A stretch of 47,377 nucleotides of DNA, taken from Thermoleophilia bacterium. Lineage in GTDB: Bacteria; Actinomycetota; Thermoleophilia; Gaiellales; Gaiellaceae. The stretch spans positions 1-47,377 of the forward strand of contig JAICSH010000014.1 in assembly GCA_025936995.1 (NCBI GenBank), read 5' to 3'. Shown piece by piece: positions 16,719 through 24,592 of the stretch (positions within the stretch are counted from its first letter, which is position 1; every line of letters begins with the position of its first letter). The notes beneath the pieces were generated by a model. That model was not told where the DNA came from, did no database searches, and was given only the letters and a program-made list of their open reading frames with translations. A program made the position numbers and the translations under genes.

Positions 16719-17135
16719 GTGTCGACTATGGCGACAACGACCCCGCTGCTCGACTTCTACGCCCGTCTCGGCGAGGACGACGAGCTCCTCGAGGCGTTCG
16801 AGCGCGACCCGCAGGCCGCCTTCGAGCGCGCCGGGTTCTCCGGGGACGCCCTCGCCACGCTTCTCGAGGGCGACCTCGACACGATTCGCGCCACCATCCA
16901 CGACGAGATCCGGGAGACGCCCCGCTCGGAGTCGAGCATGGAGGGCGAGCACACGGGTGACGACGACGACGACGATTCCGGCGAGCACACGGGCGACGAC
17001 GACGGGCCGGGCGAGCACACCGGGGACGACGACGGCCCGGGCGAGCACACGGGCGACGACGGCGGCCACTCCGGGGGAGAGCATCACCCGGACGACGACG
17101 ACGACGATTCCGGAGAGCACACAGGCGACGAATGA
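16719..17135 (+). CDS. Split borosin-like RiPP precursor with repeated GEHTGD core
   Basis: A 138-residue protein in two parts. Residues 8-66 form a compact helical domain (LLDFYARLGEDDELLEAFERD and on to GDLDTIRATIHDEI) that follows the pattern L-x2-D-x2-L-x2-F-x2-D ... AL-x2-GD-x3-IR of the borosin-binding domain in OphMA and of LigA-type domains. Residues 76-138 are a low-complexity acidic tail with five GEHTGD units and one GEHHPD variant, separated by Asp/Gly/Pro. The OphMA-like methyltransferase follows with an ATGA overlap. I infer that the helical domain is the recognition leader and the repeats the substrate. A non-RiPP acidic metal-binding role for the tail is possible. Confidence 0.75.
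   Translation: MSTMATTTPLLDFYARLGEDDELLEAFERDPQAAFERAGFSGDALATLLEGDLDTIRATIHDEIRETPRSESSMEGEHTGDDDDDDSGEHTGDDDGPGEHTGDDDGPGEHTGDDGGHSGGEHHPDDDDDDSGEHTGDE
16944..17132 (+). repeat. Tandem core repeat encoding GEHTGD units
   Basis: In-frame imperfect repeats of about 30 bp (two nearly identical 30-bp units around 16980-17039, GEHTGDDDGP twice) with flanking 36-bp variants. Each begins GGCGAGCACAC and runs into GAC codons. Units start at residues 76, 88, 98, 108, 120 (variant GEHHPD) and 132 of the precursor. Silent differences between copies (for example GGGTGAC, GGGCGAC, GGGGAC) suggest the peptide is under selection. Confidence 0.9.
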
Positions 17136-17867
17136 CGCCGGACGGCCGGGCGGCTCGCTCACGGTCGTCGGCACCGGAATCGATGTCACCGCGCAGCTGA
17201 CGCCGGCTGCCCGCGTGCGATCGCCGCGGCGGACACCGTCCTGCACATGGTCGTGGACGCCGTGACCGTGCGCCGGATCGAGGCTCTCAACCCGAACGCG
17301 AGCACGCTCAACGACCACTACGCCCGCGGCAAGAAGCGCACCCTGACCTACGCCGAGATCGTCGACGAGGTGGTGACCCGCGTGCGGAAGGGCGAGCAGA
17401 TCTGCCTCGTCCTCTACGGCCATCCCGGCGTCTTCGCGTTTCCGGGGCACGAGGCGATCCGGCGTCTCCGCGCCGAGGGAATCCCCGCGCGGATGGTCGC
17501 CGCCGTCTCCGCGCTCGACTGCCTCTTCGCCGACCTCGGCATCGACCCGGCCGACGGCGGCATGCAGGTCTACGGCGCCACGTACTTCCTGCGTGCCGCC
17601 CCGCCGGTCGACCCGAAAGCCACCCTCGTCCTGCTCCAGGTCGGGATCCTCGGGGAGAAGGGCCCGCTGCCGACACCCGAGGTTGCGGAGCGGCTTCCTG
17701 CGCTCATGCGGCTCCTGCGCGAGCGATACGGCGGCGAGCGAGAGGCGTTCCTGTACGAGGCGTCGCCCTATCCGGGCGCCGAGCCTCGGCTCATCTCGTT
17801 CCGGCTCGATCGGGACGACCCGCCGCCGGCGCCGCGCCTGTCGCTCCTGTGCGTTCCGGCGCTGTGA
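17132..17867 (+). CDS. Borosin-type peptide alpha-N-methyltransferase (tetrapyrrole-methylase fold), frameshifted
   Basis: SAM-dependent methyltransferase expected to methylate backbone amides of the neighbouring precursor. The SAM motif SLTVVGTGI (17155-17181) lies in one frame and the rest from AIAAADTVLHM (17217 onward) in another. Key OphMA-like features are present: GKKRTLTY (Arg at 17337 and Tyr at 17349, aligning with OphMA Arg72 and Tyr76), LVLYGHPGVF (Tyr at 17415, aligning with Tyr98) and VSALDCLFADLGIDP. OphMA Tyr63 aligns with Asn. ATG 17132 overlaps the precursor stop, but joining it to the body needs one extra base near 17148 and another near 17217. The 3' end overlaps the cyclase gene on the other strand by 77 bp. 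Confidence 0.8.
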
Positions 17868-20862
17868 TCGAGTCGAGCGCGAACCGCCGCCGGATCGACT
17901 CGGCTCCGGCCACGCTGCCCTTCTCCTCGTAGAGCCTCAACGCCTCGGCGGCTTGTGACGACGCCTCGGCGCTGGAGCCGTCGGCGTTCAGGACGAAGGC
18001 GAGCGCCCGGCGCGCGTCGGCGCGGAAGAACGGGCAGTCGGTGCGGTCCGAGAGCTCGACGGCCTCGCGCGCGAGCGTCTCCGCCTCTCGCCCGTCGCCG
18101 CTCGCGAGGAGGAGCTCGGCGAGGATCGCGCGGCCCTGGATCTGGTTCTCGAGGTCGTCGCGGTTCCCCAGCTCGAGACCGCTGCGGGCGGCCTCGGTCG
18201 CCTCGTCGTCCGCGCCGCGCGCGTGCAGCGCCTCGGCGAGAAAGACGAGAGGGCCGGCAAGGTTGCCGCCGCGGTCGCCCAGCGCCTCGAGCAGCTGGAT
18301 CGCGTCCCGGAAGTGGGCTTCGGCGGCGGCCGGCTCGTCCGCGAGCAGCTCGACGCGGCCGGCGAAGAACCGCTGGGAGGTGAGGAAGAGGCTCGTGCCG
18401 AGCTCCTCCAGCAGCGGGCCGGCTGCTTCGTACGTGTCCCGTGCTCTCGCGAAGTCGCCCGCGTGAGCTTCGGCGAACGAGCGGAAGACGGAGATCGCGG
18501 ACGCGGCCCAGCGGTCGTCGTCCTCGCCGAGGGACTCCTCCTCCAGCTCGCGGCACAGCCGGATCGCGTCCGCGGCGGGCGCGGGGCCGTAGGCGGTGCC
18601 GAGCGCCAGCTGGCGTCGCGCCTCGCCGCGGACGTCGCGCCCGCCCGCCGACCCGAGGAGCCGGGCCTCTGCCGTGGCGTGCGCCATCTCGACGAGCCGG
18701 CCCGTCGGCCAGAGCGCCCAGCCGAGCCACAGCCACGCCCGCGCGACCTGCGCGTCGTCTCCCTCCTCGCGCGCGACCGCGATCAGCTCGGTCGCCGCCC
18801 GGATGAAGGAGTCGAGGCCGTCGCCCGGCCGCATGAACGTCGAGAGGAGTCCCCGCGCTGCGTCGGCGCGCCGCGCGACGAGGGTCGCGCCGGTCGTCGC
18901 CGCCCGCTCCATCGCCTCCGTCAGGCAGTCGTCAGCCTCCTCGAGGCGGCCGCTCGAGCGGAGTGCCTCGGCGAGCAGCAGGAGAAGCTCTAGCCGGCGT
19001 GGATCGTCCTCGCTCACGAGCTCTACCGCCCGTCGCAGCAGGGCGGCGGCGCCCGGGCTGTTGCGCTGGGCGGCCGCGCGTCTACCGGCCGCCTCGAGCC
19101 TTGGGACTGCCTCCGCCGCGAGCGACTTCACGCGCGGGTCGGCCGGGTCGAGGTCGCGGAGCGACCGCACGGCCATGTGCAGGTGATGGCCGAGCACCTC
19201 GTCGAGGTCGAGCGCCGCCCCGGTGCTCGCCACGAGCCGCGCATACCGTTCGTGCAGGTCGGCGCGCTCCGCCTTCGTCAGGGACGCGTACGCGACTTCG
19301 CGAACGAGGGGGTGCGCGAAGGCGAAGGTGTCGCCGGCTGCGTCCTCCGTGGGCGGCTCGACGAGCTGCCGGCCGGCGAGGCGCGCCAACCGCTCCTCGA
19401 CGTCGTCGGCCACCTCGAGTGACATGAGCGCTCCCCGCGAGAACTCCTGTCCGACGACCGAGGCGGCCTGGAGGACGAACCGGTCGTCCTGCTCGAGGTG
19501 GTCGAGACGGGCCGCGATGACGGCCTGGACCGACTCGGGCGGCGCGAGGTCGCCGAGGACGCTCGTGGAGACCCAGCGATCGCCGCTCCGTCGAAGCCTG
19601 CCGTCCTCGACGAGCATCCGGAGCAGCTCCTCTGCGAAAAGCGCGTTCCCGCCCGCGGTCTCGGCGATCCGGCCGGCCACGCGCGGCTCGAGCGGGGCGC
19701 CGGCGAGCTCCGCGAGCAGTTGCGCACTCTCGTCGACGTCGAGTGGCTCGAGCCAGATCGCATGGTCGGCCCAGCGGGGGCGTTGCTCGAGCAGCTCCGT
19801 GCGCGCGGCGCAGACGAGGAGGAACGATCCGCGGCCGGCCCGCACGAGGTGGTCGATCAGGTCGAGCAGAGGAGGTTCGGCCGACTCGACATCCTCAAGC
19901 ACGACGACGAGCGAGCCAGTGGCGGCGAGAGACTCGAGCAGCCGACGCAGCGCCCATGGGAGCTCGTTGGCCTCGCCGGCCAGCGTGCCGCTCACGAGCG
20001 CGCCGAGTACGGCTGCCGCGCGGGGATCGCCGACGAGGTCGGCGATGCGTGTACGCCCGACCGCCCGCACGAGATCGGCGACCGGCCGGAATGTGGCTCC
20101 TTCGCCATAGCGCGGGCAACGCACGCTGAGGACGCGGTCCGCCGGCAGCCCGGCGACGAACTCGAGCGTCAGGCGCGACTTGCCGACCCCGGCCGGCCCG
20201 ACGAGACATGCGAGGCGGCACCGCGCCTGCCCCTCGACGCGCCGCAGCTCGTCCCGCAGGAATTGCAGCTCACGAGCGCGGCCCACGAGCGGCGTATCGA
20301 GACGCCGCGCCAGGCCGGGAGCCTCGGGATGCGCGTCGTGGATGCGCCACGCGGGCACCGGCTCGGGACGGCCCTTGAGAACGAGCGCACCTTCGGATCT
20401 CGCGGTGACAGCGTCCCGGACGAGACGGTACGTGGTCTCGCCCGCGAGGATCCCGTGCGCTCCGGCCTCCTTCTGCAGGCGCTCGGCGACGACGATCGCC
20501 GGCCCCGTCGCGAACGCGTGGCCGGGCTCGGGATCGCCTGCGACGACCTCGCCCGTCTCGATGCCGATCCGCGGCACGAGCCCGAGGGCAGCGACCTCCG
20601 CGCGCATCTCGAGCGCCGCGCGAACGGCACGCTCCGCGTCGTCCTCGTGGGCCGTCGGGATGCCGAAGATCGCCATCACTGCGTCGCCGATGTACTTCTC
20701 CACGGTTCCGCCGTGACGCTCGACCGCGGCGCGGGCCGCGCCGTAGTAGCGGTCGGCCACGGCGCGCAGCGCCTCAGGGTCGAGCCGGTCGAAGAGCTCG
20801 CTCGACTCGACGAGGTCGCAGAAGAGCACCGTCACCGTCTTCCGGCTGAGGCGATTTGGCAC
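17791..20862 (-). CDS. Class III adenylate/guanylate cyclase with AAA-type ATPase and TPR repeats
   Basis: A 1023-residue multidomain signalling protein. The N-terminal class III cyclase domain shows metal-binding Asp16 (FCDLVESSELFDRL) and Asp60 (GGTVEKYIGDAVMAIFG) plus the GIETGEVVAGDP motif. A regulatory ATPase follows with Walker A GPAGVGKSR (222-230) and a Walker B-like LVVVLEDVE. The C-terminal half is TPR-like helices. It would make cAMP or cGMP in response to a signal sensed by the ATPase/TPR part. Starts at GTG 20862. A cNMP-binding protein at 27270 is a plausible downstream reader within the same window. Confidence 0.9.
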   Translation of the reverse strand: MPNRLSRKTVTVLFCDLVESSELFDRLDPEALRAVADRYYGAARAAVERHGGTVEKYIGDAVMAIFGIPTAHEDDAERAVRAALEMRAEVAALGLVPRIGIETGEVVAGDPEPGHAFATGPAIVVAERLQKEAGAHGILAGETTYRLVRDAVTARSEGALVLKGRPEPVPAWRIHDAHPEAPGLARRLDTPLVGRARELQFLRDELRRVEGQARCRLACLVGPAGVGKSRLTLEFVAGLPADRVLSVRCPRYGEGATFRPVADLVRAVGRTRIADLVGDPRAAAVLGALVSGTLAGEANELPWALRRLLESLAATGSLVVVLEDVESAEPPLLDLIDHLVRAGRGSFLLVCAARTELLEQRPRWADHAIWLEPLDVDESAQLLAELAGAPLEPRVAGRIAETAGGNALFAEELLRMLVEDGRLRRSGDRWVSTSVLGDLAPPESVQAVIAARLDHLEQDDRFVLQAASVVGQEFSRGALMSLEVADDVEERLARLAGRQLVEPPTEDAAGDTFAFAHPLVREVAYASLTKAERADLHERYARLVASTGAALDLDEVLGHHLHMAVRSLRDLDPADPRVKSLAAEAVPRLEAAGRRAAAQRNSPGAAALLRRAVELVSEDDPRRLELLLLLAEALRSSGRLEEADDCLTEAMERAATTGATLVARRADAARGLLSTFMRPGDGLDSFIRAATELIAVAREEGDDAQVARAWLWLGWALWPTGRLVEMAHATAEARLLGSAGGRDVRGEARRQLALGTAYGPAPAADAIRLCRELEEESLGEDDDRWAASAISVFRSFAEAHAGDFARARDTYEAAGPLLEELGTSLFLTSQRFFAGRVELLADEPAAAEAHFRDAIQLLEALGDRGGNLAGPLVFLAEALHARGADDEATEAARSGLELGNRDDLENQIQGRAILAELLLASGDGREAETLAREAVELSDRTDCPFFRADARRALAFVLNADGSSAEASSQAAEALRLYEEKGSVAGAESIRRRFALDSITAPERTGATGAAPAAGRPDRAGTR

Positions 20863-21008
20863 AAGCGGAGTCTAGGACTGTGGGAATCCGGAGAAAAGGT
20901 CTCGGCGCTGGATCGTCGCAGCGGCTCGTCGTGAAATGCGCCCGCGACTATCGAGCAGCTATTTCGCGATCGCGACTCAGAACCGGTCCTTCTTTCGTAA
21001 AATTGGAC

Positions 21009-21037
21009 TTGCGCCGGTCCGGCATTTCATCTATGGT
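21009..21037 (+). promoter_or_regulatory. Possible promoter of the first small-ORF unit
   Basis: TTGCGC (21009-21014), 17 bp, TATGGT (21032-21037) in a locally AT-richer stretch just upstream of the 45-codon ORF that ends in a strong hairpin. The match is moderate. Confidence 0.4.
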
Positions 21038-21064
21038 CAGCCGCGCAGCCAAACCGCTCAGACC

Positions 21065-21202
21065 ATGTCCAAGTACACCGACATCCACTGCTTGCATCCC
21101 GCCGACGCGGAGTTCGCAAATGCCCTGACTTACCGGCCGGAGCTCCGGAACGCCGCGCCGTCGGATCGCAACCACGCCCTCGCCCGGAGGTGCGCGCGCT
21201 AG
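21065..21202 (+). CDS. Small ORF, 45 residues, or small RNA unit
   Basis: ATG 21065 opens a 45-codon frame (MSKYTDIHCLHPADAEF ...) with G/C-biased third positions, followed 26 bp later by a perfect 12-bp terminator-like hairpin. Two Cys and three His residues are present but no recognised zinc motif. A plausible promoter lies about 28 bp upstream. No Shine-Dalgarno is visible. I do not recognise the protein. The promoter-ORF-hairpin layout would equally suit a small RNA. Confidence 0.35.
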   Translation: MSKYTDIHCLHPADAEFANALTYRPELRNAAPSDRNHALARRCAR

Positions 21203-21227
21203 TCACCTAGCCGCATAGCAGCTCGAG

Positions 21228-21261
21228 CGAGGGCGACCCGAAGGGGTCGCCCTCGTCGTTT
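21228..21261 (+). terminator. Strong hairpin, probable terminator
   Basis: CGAGGGCGACCC (21228-21239), loop GAAG, GGGTCGCCCTCG (21244-21255), then TCGTTT. Perfect 12-bp GC-rich stem following the 45-codon ORF. The U-tract is short, as is usual in high-GC actinobacteria. Confidence 0.75.
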
Positions 21262-21645
21262 GAGGGCCAATCCACGACTACCACGAGGTGATGTTGAGCT
21301 TGAAGAAGATCGAGGACTGAACCGAGGCTCCGCCTGAGAGAGAAAGGCCCTCGCGCGTGCACGCGCGGTAATTGACGCTGTTTTGTAGACGGTGGCTTTT
21401 GCCTGCGCTTTTAGCGAGCACGCAGCGAGCGCCGGGCTCCAAAGCGCCTCCACGAAGGACGGCCGCACCTCCGATCATGTGATCGGTTGTCGCGCCCGAT
21501 CCAGGGCCGAAGCGTAGGCGAGTGGCATGGACAACATCGCTGCACGAATGTCGTGCGGCGAGACATCGAGACCAATCCGTTTCGGGATCGCGGCGGCTCC
21601 GTGCGCCCGCGGCTTGTCCCTCCCACCATGCAGAAAGGAGCAGCG
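21262..21645. other. Non-coding stretch with two palindromes
   Basis: No convincing long gene. It contains a perfect 16-bp palindrome CGCGCGTGCACGCGCG (21352-21367) and an operator-like inverted repeat CCGATCA-TG-TGATCGG (21471-21486). A minus-strand frame ending at 21278 (tail FKLNITSW) is open for about 65 codons, but its codon use is not like real genes here. The G+C is lower than in the flanks. Confidence 0.5.
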
Positions 21646-21783
21646 ATGCAACGGCATCTTCATGCCGTGGCGCGGCCGCAAGGTCCGCGTCCGGCGAAGG
21701 TCGTCCAGCTCGAGGTGCGGCGTCAGCTGCGCCGCGAGGCGGAACGGCCCGTACCCCGGCCCCCGGCTCGTCCGGCGGCCTGA
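21646..21783 (+). CDS. Small basic ORF, 45 residues
   Basis: ATG 21646 is preceded at 5 nt by AGAAAGGAG, a near-ideal Shine-Dalgarno, which is the main reason to accept it. The product (MQRHLHAVARPQGPRP ...) is Arg/Pro-rich and basic with a short helical centre KVVQLEVRRQLRREAER. A very strong hairpin begins 8 bp after the stop. Unknown family. A nucleic-acid-binding or RNA-chaperone-like role would be a guess. Confidence 0.5.
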   Translation: MQRHLHAVARPQGPRPAKVVQLEVRRQLRREAERPVPRPPARPAA

Positions 21784-21790
21784 ACGCGAC

Positions 21791-21828
21791 AACGACCGAG
21801 GGCCGCCTGCGAGCGGCCCTCGGTCGTT
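21791..21828. terminator. Very strong hairpin between convergent genes
   Basis: AACGACCGAGGGCCGC (21791-21806), loop CTGCGA, GCGGCCCTCGGTCGTT (21813-21828): a perfect 16-bp stem. It lies between the small basic ORF on the plus strand and the stop of the secreted protein on the minus strand, so it can terminate both. Confidence 0.8.
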
Positions 21829-21834
21829 CTGGCC

Positions 21835-22344
21835 TCAGCGACCGGTGCTCGCGAACCACGCCCCGCCGGGCGCGGTCACGAAGACGATCGGCGCGAAGCA
21901 CGGCGTGGGAAGCGCGACGGTCGTGTCGAGCTCGCCGTCGCCGCTCGGCGTGACGTCGAAGGGCCCGGTCGAGATGTTGTCCGTGGTCGCGACCCCGTCC
22001 GTGCTCGTCAGGCAGCTGACGATCGCCTTGAGCTGAGCGAACGGGATCGTCCCCTGGAGATTCGGAGGAACGGGCGCCCGCTCCGCGAGGAGAAGGCCTT
22101 CGATCTCGACATGTAGCCGGCCGTCCGCACGGACGTCCGCGCTGCCGGACTCGATCTGCCAGGGAAGCCCGCCGCCGGGCACTCCCCGGATCGAGTTCGT
22201 CGCGCCTGTGTACGGCTCGATGACCGGCGCGAGCACGCTGCCGTCGATGACCTTCCTCCCGTCGCCGCCTCCGAGGCCGAGCGCCGGGACGGCTAGAGCC
22301 GCCAGCACCGCCAGGCCGAGCAAGAACACGAGTGTCCTTCGCAT
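21835..22344 (-). CDS. Secreted hypothetical protein
   Basis: A 169-residue protein with an N-terminal signal peptide (MRRTLVFLLGLAVLAALAV, cleavage probably after ALG) and a mature part predicted mostly beta, carrying a Cys pair in the second half. The start at ATG 22344 is supported by GGGGAGGCG upstream. Frames extending to 22455 would cross the sigma-factor promoter region. It is divergent from an ECF sigma factor, a common layout for a sigma target. Function unknown. Confidence 0.7.
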   Translation of the reverse strand: MRRTLVFLLGLAVLAALAVPALGLGGGDGRKVIDGSVLAPVIEPYTGATNSIRGVPGGGLPWQIESGSADVRADGRLHVEIEGLLLAERAPVPPNLQGTIPFAQLKAIVSCLTSTDGVATTDNISTGPFDVTPSGDGELDTTVALPTPCFAPIVFVTAPGGAWFASTGR

Positions 22345-22463
22345 GAACGCCTCCCCGATCGGATCTATGGACTGATCCGTTCCTACGAGGCGGTCTCGGC
22401 GCCGGATTCCCCGCCGGGCTCCGCGAGCGGATACAAGTCGGTGGGGTTCCTCCATTTCCGGGT

Positions 22464-23021
22464 GTGAGACACGTGACCGAACGGACTGACGCCGAGCTCA
22501 TCGATGCGGCGGAGTCGGACGCCGGCGCGTTCGGCGAGCTCTACCGGCGGCACGTCCCGACGGTGCACGCATGGTTCGGCCACCGGCTCCAGTGGGCGGC
22601 GGCCGACCTGACCGCCGAGACGTTCGCGCAGGCGTGGCTCTCGCGCCGCAGGTTCAGGGACGAAGCCGACGGCTCGGCGCTTCCGTGGCTCTTCGGCATC
22701 GCGCGCAACGTCGCCCGCGAGTCCGCCCGGCGGAACGAGGTGGAGACGCGGGCGCGCCGCCGGCTCGGGCTCCCGATCGACCTCGCCTCCGAGGACGGCT
22801 ACGCGGCGGTCGAGGAGCGGCTCTCCCCGGCCACGGCACTCGCGGATGCGCTCGAGACCCTGCCGGATCACGAGCGCGAGGCACTCGAGCTTCGTGTCGT
22901 GGACGAGCTGCCGTACGAGGACGTCGCGGCCCGGCTGGGCGTCCGTCCCGCCGCCGCGCGGCTGCGTGTCTCCCGTGCGCTTCGGCGCCTCTCGGCCCTG
23001 CCCCTCAAGGAGGACACATGA
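22464..23021 (+). CDS. ECF RNA polymerase sigma factor
   Basis: A 185-residue sigma-70 family regulator with region 2 (FGELYRRHVPTVHAWFGHRL ... AETFAQAWLSRRRF) and region 4 (LPDHEREALELRVVDELPYE, then DVAARLGVRPAAARLRVSRA). GTG 22464 is used, and GTG 22473 is an alternative. It overlaps the next gene by ATGA with AAGGAGG ahead, so the two products are made together, which is typical of a sigma with its membrane-bound antagonist. Targets may include its own operon and the divergent secreted protein. Confidence 0.9.
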   Translation: MRHVTERTDAELIDAAESDAGAFGELYRRHVPTVHAWFGHRLQWAAADLTAETFAQAWLSRRRFRDEADGSALPWLFGIARNVARESARRNEVETRARRRLGLPIDLASEDGYAAVEERLSPATALADALETLPDHEREALELRVVDELPYEDVAARLGVRPAAARLRVSRALRRLSALPLKEDT

Positions 23022-23986
23022 ACGCTCTGCCCCCGACCCTCGAGCGCTTCGGCGCCGAGCTGGAGACCGCCGCCCGTCGCGACCTCGGCACGCGGCGCCG
23101 GCGGCGCCGGACGCTTCGAGGCGCCGCCGCCCTGGCGGTCGCCGCGGCCGCCGCCCTCGGAATCCTGAGCGCGCTGCCGACCGGCGGCCCCTCGGTGGTC
23201 GAGCGCGCGGAGGCGGCGCTCGCGGCCTCCGGCGACACGATCCTCCACTACCAGGTCGACGCCGAGCAGCACAACCCGGACGGGAGCGTCGCCACCTGGC
23301 ATTCCGAGACGTGGCAGCTCCTCGTCGCCCCGTACACGCGACGGCAGATCCAGATCGATCCGAACGATCCGCGTGCGGAGTCGCTGACGCAGGGCGACCT
23401 GAACGAGCTCTACGACACCGGCACGAACACGATCTACGCCGCGACGAGCCCGCAGCTCCGCGCGGCCAGGATGCCCACGATCGAGATCGTCTCCAAGAGC
23501 AAGCTCGAGAAGCTCACGGGAAGCGACCGGGCGACCGCGGCCTATCTCGTGAGGGACGGCGGCACCCTGAAGGTCGTCGCTACCGAGCAGGGCGCCAAGC
23601 GGCTGCGCGAGAGGCTCGGCAACGGCGGAGAGAAGTCCACCGGCGCGGTGGAGGACTTCCGCTCGGACATCCTCGCCCTGCTCCGGTCCGGCGCCGCCCG
23701 CGTGACCGGCCACGTCACTACCGGCGGTCGCGACGCGATCCGCATCGAGTCGTCCGACGGCAAGCAGACCTACCTCGTCGACGCGGCGACCTACGACCCG
23801 ATCGAGTGGACGACCACGGGGAACGGCGGCGGCGTCACGCTCCGCTTCCCGGTCTACGAGAAGCTGCCCGTGGACGACGAGTCGAAGGCGCTGCTCGACC
23901 TCGAGGCGCAGCATCCCGGGGCCAGGGTCGTCCGCGACGTCAGCGCCTACACCGCGGCCGAGTCGCGGCTCTATCCGCACGGCTGA
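23018..23986 (+). CDS. Membrane-anchored protein, probable partner of the ECF sigma factor
   Basis: A 322-residue protein: a short cytoplasmic part (residues 1-32, Arg-rich), one membrane segment (GAAALAVAAAAALGILSAL, about 34-52) and a large extracytoplasmic domain with many beta-type segments. The topology and position suit an anti-sigma or sensor, but no zinc anti-sigma motif is visible and the cytoplasmic part is short for a classical anti-sigma domain. The exterior domain resembles LolA/LppX-like or outer-surface sensor folds only in general pattern, so I do not assign it. Tight coupling to the sigma gene is the main functional clue. Confidence 0.75.
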   Translation: MNALPPTLERFGAELETAARRDLGTRRRRRRTLRGAAALAVAAAAALGILSALPTGGPSVVERAEAALAASGDTILHYQVDAEQHNPDGSVATWHSETWQLLVAPYTRRQIQIDPNDPRAESLTQGDLNELYDTGTNTIYAATSPQLRAARMPTIEIVSKSKLEKLTGSDRATAAYLVRDGGTLKVVATEQGAKRLRERLGNGGEKSTGAVEDFRSDILALLRSGAARVTGHVTTGGRDAIRIESSDGKQTYLVDAATYDPIEWTTTGNGGGVTLRFPVYEKLPVDDESKALLDLEAQHPGARVVRDVSAYTAAESRLYPHG

Positions 23987-24063
23987 CCCGGGAAGGAATC
24001 GACCAGAGGCGGCGTCGGTCAAGGGATGGAAGGAAACGCCATCCCAGACAAGGAGGTTCACAA

Positions 24064-24585
24064 GTGAGACGCTTGCTTGTGATCGGCGCCATCGTCGTCG
24101 TCGCCGCCGCGGTCGGCGTCGTCATCGCGATCGCCGCCACGGGCGGCGGCGGGAGCGATTCGACGACCTCGGGCGGGGGCGCGACCGTGTCCGTGCGGAA
24201 GGTCGGCGGGGGCAGCGTCCTCGTCGACTCGCAGGGCCGGACGCTGTACCACAGCGACCAGGAGGCGGGCGGCATGGTGCTCTGCACCGGCGCGTGCCTG
24301 TCCTTCTGGCAGCCCCTGACCGCGACGGGCACGCCGAAGGCGCAATCGCTGCAGGGCAAGCTCGCCCTCGTGAAGCGGCCCGACGGCGGCCGGCAGGTGA
24401 CGTACAACGGGAAGCTGCTCTACAGCTTCAAGCTGGACTCGCCGGGACAGCTGAAAGGCGACGACTTCAAGGATGCGTTCGACGGCCAGAAGTTCCAGTG
24501 GCACGTCGTCCGTCCGGTCGGCGCGAGCGCGCCGGCGCCGACGAAGCCGACCCCCACGCCCACCTACAGCATCCCGGGCTACTGA
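24064..24585 (+). CDS. Secreted protein with secreted-repeat (COG4315-type) domain
   Basis: A 173-residue product. The N-terminus is a membrane-anchoring or signal segment (LVIGAIVVVAAAVGVVIAIA) and a Gly/Ser linker. The body has the Lipoprotein_15 repeat pattern: VLVDSQGRTLYHSDQE, then CTGACLSFWQPLTA, and a second half-repeat TYNGKLLYSFKLDSPGQ. The C-terminus is Pro/Thr-rich. No lipobox Cys is present, so it is likely anchored by the N-terminal helix. GTG 24064 is preceded by AAGGAGG. It follows the sigma/partner pair by 77 bp and ends in a strong terminator. The biochemical role of this family is not established. Confidence 0.85.
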   Translation: MRRLLVIGAIVVVAAAVGVVIAIAATGGGGSDSTTSGGGATVSVRKVGGGSVLVDSQGRTLYHSDQEAGGMVLCTGACLSFWQPLTATGTPKAQSLQGKLALVKRPDGGRQVTYNGKLLYSFKLDSPGQLKGDDFKDAFDGQKFQWHVVRPVGASAPAPTKPTPTPTYSIPGY

Positions 24586-24592
24586 GTCACGT

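Noticed and set aside
16957-17265. A separate Thr-rich protein in frame 1 over the precursor repeats
   Set aside because: The Thr-rich part is the out-of-frame reading of the GAC/ACG repeat. Only its last 25 codons (GSLTVVGTGI ...) are the true methyltransferase start.
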